Assembly: GCA_003161195.1 (NCBI GenBank)
Contig: PMOV01000101.1
Coordinates: forward strand, 1 to 13,208
Source: Acidobacteriota bacterium
GTDB lineage: Bacteria; Acidobacteriota; Terriglobia; Acidiferrales; UBA7541
Length of the DNA: 13,208 bases
Direction of reading: 5' to 3'
The notes beneath the pieces are model-generated. The model had not been told where the DNA came from and searched no databases. It saw only the letters and a list, made by a program, of their open reading frames with translations. Shown piece by piece: positions 1-5,554 of the stretch; within the stretch, counting starts at the first letter, position 1, and each line of letters opens with the position of its first letter. The position numbers were made by a program, and so were the translations under genes.

Positions 1-491
1 TTGCGTCGCTGGCTGCGGGGGCGGGGTTTCTGGCGTTGTGGTTTTGGCTGCTGCCGGCATGGCTGGGCTTTGAAGTAGATACGTCGGGCGCCATGCCCTG
101 GCGGTGGATTGCCGCGGTGCCTTCGGCGCTGGGATTTGCGGTGGCGCTGCGATGCATCTGGGATTTTGGATGGACCGGGCGGGGGACGCCGGTGCCGATT
201 GCGCCGCCGCAGCGGCTGGTGGTGGTGGGCTTTTATCGTTACGTGCGCAACCCGATGTACGTGGGATTTTTTGTGGGGTGGATCGGGTTGTGGGTAATTT
301 TTGGGCGCGTGAACCGCGCGGCTCTGATTGTGGCACTGGTTGCGGTGGCGTTCGTGGTGCTGTTTGTGCGCTTTTACGAAGAGCCGGCGCTGCGCAAGAA
401 ATTCGGCGCGGATTATGAGGAGTATTGCCGGAATGTGCGGCGCTGGCTGCCGCATCTGCGGGCCCGGAAGCAAACCGTCAATTCGGCTTAG
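1..491 (+). CDS. Isoprenylcysteine carboxyl methyltransferase/PEMT-family membrane methyltransferase (5' end outside window)
   Basis: The frame is open from base 3 to the TAG at 489-491 (162 complete codons). The coding sequence therefore begins upstream of the window, and the internal TTG at 36 need not be the start. The visible part is strongly hydrophobic, with segments around GAGFLALWFWLLPAWLGF, WIAAVPSALGFAVAL and YVGFFVGWIGLWVIF, then a soluble C-terminus. The family signature is clear: FYRYVRNPMYVG resembles the R-x-P-x-Y motif, and E-E-P-x-L-R-K-K-F-G-x-x-Y-x-x-Y-x-x-x-V-R-R-W-L-P matches the conserved C-terminal cofactor-binding part of ICMT/PEMT-like enzymes. Members transfer a methyl group from S-adenosylmethionine to lipid-like or isoprenyl-cysteine substrates at the membrane. 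Bacterial homologues mostly have unknown substrates, so none is assigned. A 120-base gap separates it from the permease. Family confidence is high; specific function is unknown. Confidence 0.85.
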   Translation, partial: ASLAAGAGFLALWFWLLPAWLGFEVDTSGAMPWRWIAAVPSALGFAVALRCIWDFGWTGRGTPVPIAPPQRLVVVGFYRYVRNPMYVGFFVGWIGLWVIFGRVNRAALIVALVAVAFVVLFVRFYEEPALRKKFGADYEEYCRNVRRWLPHLRARKQTVNSA

Positions 492-541
492 GCCCCGGTC
501 CGTACCTTAACCAATTCGCCTGCCTCACCGAAAAGGCGCCC

Positions 542-577
542 GCCGCCCTTCCTGCGTCAGGGTAAACAGAAGGCGGC
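542..577 (+). other. Imperfect GC-rich hairpin between methyltransferase and permease genes
   Basis: The arm GCCGCC-C-TTC-C-TG (542-554) pairs with CAGAAGGCGGC (567-577). This gives eleven base pairs with two single-C bulges around a 12-base loop. No T-run follows, so it is not a classical intrinsic terminator. It could still help end the upstream transcript or be incidental in GC-rich DNA. Confidence 0.3.
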
Positions 578-598
578 CGCTACAAAGTCCAAACCCTA

Positions 599-604
599 TA
601 TATT
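599..604 (+). promoter_or_regulatory. Possible -10 box (TATATT) placed for a leaderless permease mRNA
   Basis: TATATT ends 7 bases before the ATG at 612 and sits in an AT-rich island (TATATATTA) within GC-rich surroundings. If used as a sigma70-type -10 box, transcription would begin at or next to the start codon. No good Shine-Dalgarno sequence is present (only GAG at 606-608, 3 bases from the ATG), which fits a leaderless start. I see no convincing -35 box 16-18 bases upstream, so this is tentative. Confidence 0.3.
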
Positions 605-611
605 AGAGTTG

Positions 612-1838
612 ATGCGATTTGAATGGTTTGTGGCGCGGAGGTATTTGCGGTCGCCCTACCGCCCGGCGGTGCTGCGGCTGGTAACGCTGTTTTCCGTGGT
701 GGGCGTGGCGGCGGGCGTGGCAACGCTGGTGATTGCGCTCTCCATGAACACGGGATTTCGCGAGACGCTGCAGGATAGGTTGCTTGGGGTGACCGCGCAT
801 ATTTCGCTGACGCACCCCGGTTCCGGCGGAATTCACGACTATGAAGCGCTGGCGGCGAAGCTGGCCGCGCTGCCGGGGGTGAAATCCGTGACGCCGGCGG
901 TGTACCAGCCGGTGCTGATGTCGTTTGCCGGCGACGCTCGGGGTGTGGTGACCAAGGGAATCGATCCGCAACGCGAGGAACATAGCGATGAAGCGCTGCG
1001 GCACATCGTGGCCGGAAAGCTCGATTTTTCGGCCGATGCCGACGGCATTGGGGCGCTGGTAGTAGGGCATCAACTCGCCAGCGAATGGAAGCTGGCGCCC
1101 GGCGACTATGTGACTTTAATCAGTCCGCAAGGGCGGCTGACGCCGTTCGGGTTGCTGCCGCGGACGCGGCGATTCCGCATCACGGGAGTGTTTGATTCTG
1201 GGTTTTACGATTACGACGAGAACTGGTGCTTTCTGACGCTGGCCGCGGCGCAAACGCTGTCCGGCGCGGGAGACATTGTAAACGTCCTAGAGTTCCGGCT
1301 GCAGCAGCCGGAGCGTGCGGAGGAGATTGCGCGGGCGGCGGAGCAGGCCGCGGGGCCGGGTTTTGCGGCCAGCACGTGGATGGACCAGAACCGGGCGCTA
1401 TTTCGCGCCTTGCGGCTCGAAAAACTGGTGACTGCGGTGTTCATCGGGTTGATTACGTTTGTGGCGGGTCTGAATATTTTGGTGGTGCTCTCGATGACCG
1501 TCACGGACAAGGCGCGCGATGTGGCGGTGTTGATGTCCATGGGCGCGCGGCGCGCGCAGATTCGCACGATTTTTCTGTGGCAAGGGATTTCCATTGGCGC
1601 GACGGGGACGCTGATCGGCTTGGCGGTAGGGTATTTATTTTCCGGGATTGCCGGAGCGTACCGATTGATTCCACTCGATCCGCAGGTGTATGCCGTCCCG
1701 TATGTGCCGTTCCATCCGAGCGTGATGGATGGTGTGTGGATCGCGGTGGTGGCCATGGGCATTGCAACGCTAGCGACGATTTTACCGGCGCGGGCGGCTT
1801 CGCGGCTGCTGCCGGTGGAGATTTTGCGCTACGAATGA
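612..1838 (+). CDS. LolC/LolE-type lipoprotein-releasing ABC transporter permease
   Basis: This 408-residue protein is the usual length for the LolC/LolE family. In that system the permeases work with LolD to release lipoproteins from the inner membrane towards the periplasmic carrier LolA. The N-terminus has the family pattern F-E-x-F-V-A-R-R-Y-L-R, then a first membrane segment (about residues 22-45, VVGVAAGVATLVIALSMNTGF). A large extracytoplasmic MacB_PCD-like region follows (about 50-265). The FtsX domain carries three more segments (about 272-294, 320-345 and 371-395). DKARDVAVLMSMGA follows the second segment and is the cytoplasmic coupling helix that contacts the ATPase. The C-terminus LLPVEILRYE is typical. 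The ATG at 612 is preferred to a TTG one codon upstream because the family pattern starts there. Only one permease is visible, so LolC and LolE cannot be told apart; it may act as a homodimer or with a partner elsewhere. Codons are strongly G-ending. Confidence 0.9.
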   Translation: MRFEWFVARRYLRSPYRPAVLRLVTLFSVVGVAAGVATLVIALSMNTGFRETLQDRLLGVTAHISLTHPGSGGIHDYEALAAKLAALPGVKSVTPAVYQPVLMSFAGDARGVVTKGIDPQREEHSDEALRHIVAGKLDFSADADGIGALVVGHQLASEWKLAPGDYVTLISPQGRLTPFGLLPRTRRFRITGVFDSGFYDYDENWCFLTLAAAQTLSGAGDIVNVLEFRLQQPERAEEIARAAEQAAGPGFAASTWMDQNRALFRALRLEKLVTAVFIGLITFVAGLNILVVLSMTVTDKARDVAVLMSMGARRAQIRTIFLWQGISIGATGTLIGLAVGYLFSGIAGAYRLIPLDPQVYAVPYVPFHPSVMDGVWIAVVAMGIATLATILPARAASRLLPVEILRYE

Positions 1839-2220
1839 CGAGGATTTGACGCAAAGTTGCGGTCGGTTCTCTAAACGCTAATTTGGAGACCGATTTGGCG
1901 CGCTATTTGCTACTAAATAGCAGAGGATGAAGGTCCGGAAGTGGGCCCGACTTTCGGTGAAGGCGAAGCTTCCGGATGCGGGTGTAAGTCATAGAAAGAA
2001 TAGGGATTTGCCGAAGCACCAATTCGGTACCAAAAAGCTAGGGACGACAGGATTTGGGCACCCCGCAATCCCCGGCACAAAAGGGAAACACTTTGGCACT
2101 CCAGGACAGACCCAAGGCGGTTAACGACATTGCAGTGCGAAACTGCATCCAAGTGTTTATGCAAGAAGTAGCAGGCAAGAGTGGTTTTTCGGCACTGGAA
2201 CAGCAAGCAGCAGCGAACCC
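1839..2220 (+). other. Structured 382-base intergenic region between permease and LolD ATPase
   Basis: No convincing gene fills this gap. It holds at least five inverted repeats: TCGGT(T)CTC 1863-1871 with GAGACCGA 1886-1893 (one bulge); GCTATTT 1902-1908 with AAATAGC 1915-1921 (perfect, 6-base loop); TCCGGAAG 1934-1941 with CTTCCGGA 1969-1976 (perfect, with further pairing CTT-T-CG/CGAAG inside); CCGAA 2011-2015 with TTCGG 2023-2027; and AAACACTT 2086-2093 with AAGTGTTT 2151-2158. The last pair encloses TGCAGT 2131-2136 / ACTGCA 2142-2147 on a GCGAA loop. Possible identities are a cis-regulatory leader of lolD, a small RNA, a dispersed intergenic repeat or a decayed gene. I match it to no known family. 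A 65-codon frame (1927-2124) has GAGG directly abutting its ATG and a K/R/G-rich product without recognisable features; I do not call it a gene. Confidence 0.5.
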
Positions 2221-3030
2221 ATGACGCCCAGCGGCAACAACCCGGCAGAACCGGCGACGGCGACCAACGCGAAGCCAGCGAACGCAGAGGAAGCGCGTGT
2301 GGAGAGCGGAGCCGCAGTGCTCGAAGGGCGAAATTTGCGCAAAGTTTACGGCACGGGGACGCGCGCGCTGACGGTTTTGGACGACGCGAGCATCGCGCTA
2401 CGGAAATCAGAGATGGTGGCCATCGTGGCACCATCCGGCGCGGGCAAAAGTACTTTGCTGCATCTGCTGGCTGCGCTAGACACGCCGACGAGCGGTGCTA
2501 TATACTTCGACGCGAAAGCACTTGAGACCAGGAATGAAGCGGCGCTGGCGGATTTCCGCAATTGCGCCGTTGGTTTTTTGTGGCAGCGTCACCAGTTGTT
2601 GCCGGATTTTACGGCAACAGAAAACGTGGCCATGCCATTGCTTTTGCGTGGCGGGGATTCCGCTTCAGCGCTGGAAACGGCGCGGAAGTGGCTCGCGGAA
2701 GTCGGCCTCTCGGATCGCGCCGACCACCGCGCAGGGGAGCTTTCCGGAGGGGAACAGCAACGCGTGGCGATTGCCAGGGCGCTCGTCACCGGGCCGCGCG
2801 TGTTGCTGGCAGATGAACCTACCGGAGATCTGGACGAGCAGAATGCTTGGGCTGTGTTCGAGTTACTTGAACGGCTGCATCGCGCGCATCGGTTGACGTC
2901 GCTGATTGCGACGCACAATCTGGCGCTCGCCGCACGATGCGACCGTATCGTAGGATTGGAGCACGGCGTTCTGCGTACTCGCGAGGCGCAAGCCTCGGCG
3001 ATGGGAACCCTCGGGGGAGAAGCGAGCTAA
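2221..3030 (+). CDS. lolD: LolD-type lipoprotein-releasing ABC transporter ATPase
   Basis: This is an ABC ATPase of 269 residues from the ATG, or 243 from an alternative GTG at 2299. It would power lipoprotein release through the upstream LolC/E-type permease at the cytoplasmic face of the inner membrane. Visible motifs, numbered from the ATG: Walker A APSGAGKST (70-78), Q-loop Gln122 in GFLWQRHQLLPDF, signature LSGGEQQ (174-180), Walker B RVLLADE (193-199) followed by PTGDLD, and switch His232. HLLAALDTPTSG after Walker A and ENVAMPLLLRG after the Q-loop resemble LolD more than generic importers. Residues 1-30 are low-complexity (NNPAEPATATNAKPANAEEA), absent from typical LolD, and may be untranslated. 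Oddity: the first Walker A Gly is Ala, although the catalytic Lys76, Ser77 and Glu199 are intact. The gene is 382 bases from the permease and 2 bases from clpC. Family certainty is high; the Lol role is inferred from sequence and the neighbouring permease. Confidence 0.88.
   Translation: MTPSGNNPAEPATATNAKPANAEEARVESGAAVLEGRNLRKVYGTGTRALTVLDDASIALRKSEMVAIVAPSGAGKSTLLHLLAALDTPTSGAIYFDAKALETRNEAALADFRNCAVGFLWQRHQLLPDFTATENVAMPLLLRGGDSASALETARKWLAEVGLSDRADHRAGELSGGEQQRVAIARALVTGPRVLLADEPTGDLDEQNAWAVFELLERLHRAHRLTSLIATHNLALAARCDRIVGLEHGVLRTREAQASAMGTLGGEAS
2286..2291 (+). promoter_or_regulatory. Possible Shine-Dalgarno for an internal GTG start of lolD
   Basis: AGAGGA lies 7 bases before an in-frame GTG at 2299 (codon 27 of the longer frame). 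The ATG at 2221 has no recognisable ribosome binding site. Starting at 2299 would remove the Ala/Pro/Thr-rich tail and still leave the whole ATPase domain. This site could therefore decide the true start. Confidence 0.4.
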
Positions 3031-3032
3031 TC

Positions 3033-5459
3033 GTGTTCGAACGGTATACAGAAAAAGCGCGACGCGTCATATTCTTTGCCCGCTACGAAGCGAGCCAGTA
3101 CGGCAGCCCGTACATCGAGACGGAGCATCTGTTGCTCGGCTTGATGCGCGAGGATAAGGCCCTGGCCAACCGCTTTCTGCGGCAGCAGGGCTCGATCGAG
3201 TCCATCCGCAAAGAGATCGAAGCGCGCATCACCATACGCGAGCGCATCTCCACGTCTGTAGAGGTGCCGCTGAGCCAGGAGTGCAAGCGCATCCTGAACA
3301 TGGCGGCGGAAGAGGCGGAGCGCCTGGGCCACAAGCACGTGGGCACGGAGCATCTGCTGCTGGGAATTTTGCGCGAAGAAAAATGCTTTGGCGCGGAGAT
3401 TCTGGTGGAGCGCGGGCTGCGGCTGACGACGCTGCGCGAAGAACTGGGCCGCACGTCCGGCGAGAAAACCACGGCGGCGCGTCCGAAGGAGACTTCGCTG
3501 CTGGCGGAGTTCAGCCGGGACTTGACGCAGGCGGCTTCGGACGGTTCGCTGGATCCCCTTGTGGGCCGTGACGGAGAAGTGGAGCGCGTGATTCAGATTC
3601 TGTGCCGCCGCACGAAGAACAATCCGGTGCTGATTGGCGAGCCGGGCGTGGGCAAAACGGCCATTGTGGAAGGCCTGGCGCAGCGCATTTCAGACGGAGA
3701 CGTGCCGCCGTTTCTGGCGGACAAGCGCATCTTGTCGCTGGACCTTTCGCTGATCGTGGCGGGTACCAAGTACCGCGGGCAATTTGAAGAGCGGCTCAAG
3801 ACCATCATGAAAGAGTTGATGGAGAACCAGAATTCTATCGTGTTCATCGACGAGCTGCATACGCTGGTGGGCGCGGGTTCGGCGGAGGGTTCGCTGGACG
3901 CGGCCAATATTTTGAAGCCGGCGCTTTCGCGAGGCGAGATTCAGTGCATCGGGGCGACCACGCCGGGAGAGTATCGCAAGTCCGTGGAAAAGGATCGTTC
4001 GCTCGAGCGGCGCTTCCAGTCCGTGAAGGTGCCGGCGCCCAACGAAGAAGAAGCGGTGCAGGTGATCCAGGGCGTGCGGGAGCGCTACGAAAAGTTTCAC
4101 GCCGTAAGCTACACGGATGAAGCGTTGAAATATTCCGTGTATCTCTCGAGCCGCTATATTCCGGACCGCTTCCTGCCGGACAAAGCCATCGACTTGATCG
4201 ACGAAGCCGGCGCGCGCGTGAAATTGCGCCAGGCCACGGTGCCGGAAGAAGTCGGCGAAGTGCAGAAGCGCGTGAAATTCATCACGCACCGCATGGAAAC
4301 GGCGATCGCCAACCACGAATTCGACAAGGCGCGGTTTTACTCGGAAGAAGAGCGCAAAGAAAAAGAAAATCTGCGGGGTTTGCGCGACCGCTACAAGCTG
4401 GACGACGCGTCGACGGGCATTGTGACGCGGGAAGACATTGAAGATGTGGTGTCGCGCTGGACGGGCATTCAGGTCAGCTCGATTAAAGAAGATGAGCAGC
4501 AGAAACTGCTGCGTATCGAGCCGGAGTTGCACAAGCGCGTCATCAGCCAGGACAAGGCTATCACCGCGCTGGCGCGCGCTATTCGCCGCAGCCGCGCCGG
4601 GCTGAAGTCGCCCGCGCGCCCGGTGGGCTGCTTCTTTTTCCTGGGGCCCACCGGCGTCGGCAAGACGGAGGTGGCGCGGCGGCTCGCGGAATTTCTCTTC
4701 GGCTCGGAAAAATCGCTGATTCGCTTCGACATGTCCGAATTCATGGAAAAGCATTCGGTCTCGAAACTGATCGGCGCCCCTCCAGGCTATGTGGGCTACG
4801 AAGAGGGCGGGCAATTGACGGAACGCGTGCGGCGGACGCCGTATTCGGTGATCCTGCTGGACGAAATCGAAAAGGCGCATCCGGACGTTTTCAACATTCT
4901 GTTGCAAGTATTCGAGGATGGCCAACTGACCGACGGTCTCGGCAATACCGTCGATTTCCGCAACACGATCATTATCATGACCTCCAACCTGGGCGCGCGG
5001 CACTTGCAGAAGCGCACGTCGCTGGGCTTCCAGTCCGCGGGCGAGGAAGCGGGCACCAAGTCCGTGGAAGACCTGGTGATGAACGAGGTCAAGCGCGCCT
5101 TCAATCCGGAGTTCCTAAATCGGCTGGATGAGGTTATCATCTTCAATCCCCTGGCAGACGAAGACTTGCTGCGCATCATCGACCTGCTGGTGGGACAGAT
5201 GAACGACACGTTGATTCACCGCCAAGTGCAAGTGGTGGTTTCGCCGGAAGCGCGGCAGTGGATCCTCGAGAAGACCTGTGCGGATCGCAATTACGGGGCG
5301 CGTCCGTTGCGCAGAGCATTACAGAAGTATGTGGAAGACCCACTCTCCGAAGCCTTGATTCAGGGGGGCATTCAAAGGCCCGCGACGCTGCAGATTTATG
5401 TCGGAGAAGAGGGCTTGGCGTTTCGTCCGGTGGTTGAGGCAACCCCGGTCGTCCACTAG
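3033..5459 (+). CDS. clpC: ClpC-type AAA+ unfoldase (ATP-dependent Clp protease ATP-binding subunit)
   Basis: This 808-residue protein has full ClpC architecture. Two Clp-N repeats occupy about residues 1-140 (FERYTEKARRVIFFA, IETEHLLLGL, then GTEHLLLGILREE). AAA1 has Walker A GEPGVGKT (202-209) and Walker B Asp273-Glu274. The UVR-containing middle domain (about 427-455, NHEFDKARFYSEEER) separates ClpC from ClpA and ClpB. AAA2 has Walker A GPTGVGKT (538-545), Walker B Asp610-Glu611 and the sensor region MTSNLGA. The loop tripeptide Leu664-Gly665-Phe666 is the usual ClpP-docking motif, so the protein should feed substrates to ClpP in the cytoplasm. The GTG at 3033 is chosen because family homology begins there (V/M-F-E-R-Y-T-E-K-A-R). 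Upstream in-frame codons lie inside lolD. A GGGGGAGA tract at 3013-3020 is 12 bases away, rather far. The 2-base gap after the lolD stop suggests translational coupling. No clpP or mcsA/mcsB is nearby. Confidence 0.96.
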   Translation: MFERYTEKARRVIFFARYEASQYGSPYIETEHLLLGLMREDKALANRFLRQQGSIESIRKEIEARITIRERISTSVEVPLSQECKRILNMAAEEAERLGHKHVGTEHLLLGILREEKCFGAEILVERGLRLTTLREELGRTSGEKTTAARPKETSLLAEFSRDLTQAASDGSLDPLVGRDGEVERVIQILCRRTKNNPVLIGEPGVGKTAIVEGLAQRISDGDVPPFLADKRILSLDLSLIVAGTKYRGQFEERLKTIMKELMENQNSIVFIDELHTLVGAGSAEGSLDAANILKPALSRGEIQCIGATTPGEYRKSVEKDRSLERRFQSVKVPAPNEEEAVQVIQGVRERYEKFHAVSYTDEALKYSVYLSSRYIPDRFLPDKAIDLIDEAGARVKLRQATVPEEVGEVQKRVKFITHRMETAIANHEFDKARFYSEEERKEKENLRGLRDRYKLDDASTGIVTREDIEDVVSRWTGIQVSSIKEDEQQKLLRIEPELHKRVISQDKAITALARAIRRSRAGLKSPARPVGCFFFLGPTGVGKTEVARRLAEFLFGSEKSLIRFDMSEFMEKHSVSKLIGAPPGYVGYEEGGQLTERVRRTPYSVILLDEIEKAHPDVFNILLQVFEDGQLTDGLGNTVDFRNTIIIMTSNLGARHLQKRTSLGFQSAGEEAGTKSVEDLVMNEVKRAFNPEFLNRLDEVIIFNPLADEDLLRIIDLLVGQMNDTLIHRQVQVVVSPEARQWILEKTCADRNYGARPLRRALQKYVEDPLSEALIQGGIQRPATLQIYVGEEGLAFRPVVEATPVVH

Positions 5460-5481
5460 CGAATCTGACACCAGCACGGAA

Positions 5482-5538
5482 GGGTCCCCGGCGGTTGGAC
5501 TGGGGCCAATGCACAGCCGGGTTCATACCGGACCCGGC
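5482..5538 (+). other. Two tandem GC-rich hairpins between clpC and bamA
   Basis: The first hairpin pairs GGTCCCC with GGGGCC (5482-5506, one T bulge). The second is a perfect 7-base-pair stem, GCCGGGT 5516-5522 with ACCCGGC 5532-5538, around a 9-base loop. It abuts the bamA ribosome binding site (GGAGAAG from 5540). AT-rich sequence follows but no true T-run, so a weak terminator, attenuator or translational control element are all possible. Confidence 0.35.
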
Positions 5539-5539
5539 G

Positions 5540-5546
5540 GGAGAAG
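5540..5546 (+). promoter_or_regulatory. Ribosome binding site that supports the bamA GTG start
   Basis: GGAGAAG ends 8 bases before the GTG at 5555, a normal spacing. In-frame GTG codons further in (5609, 5639) lack such a site, so this sequence favours the longer protein with its extended N-terminus. Confidence 0.6.
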
Positions 5547-5554
5547 AATAATTT

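Noticed and set aside
1930..1941. AGGTCCGGAAG resembles the apical part of bacterial SRP (4.5S) RNA
   Set aside because: The GAAGCAGCC arm and the matching 3' strand that define SRP RNA do not follow, and the flanking hairpin differs.
1927..2124. Small 65-codon frame after the permease (K/R/G-rich product)
   Set aside because: GAGG abuts the ATG with no spacing, the product has no recognisable pattern, and the frame overlaps several inverted repeats. The region looks more like structured non-coding sequence.
3690..5003. Long minus-strand open frame (437 codons) opposite clpC
   Set aside because: It lies entirely inside the highly conserved clpC. The translation is His/Arg/Phe-rich and has no family features.
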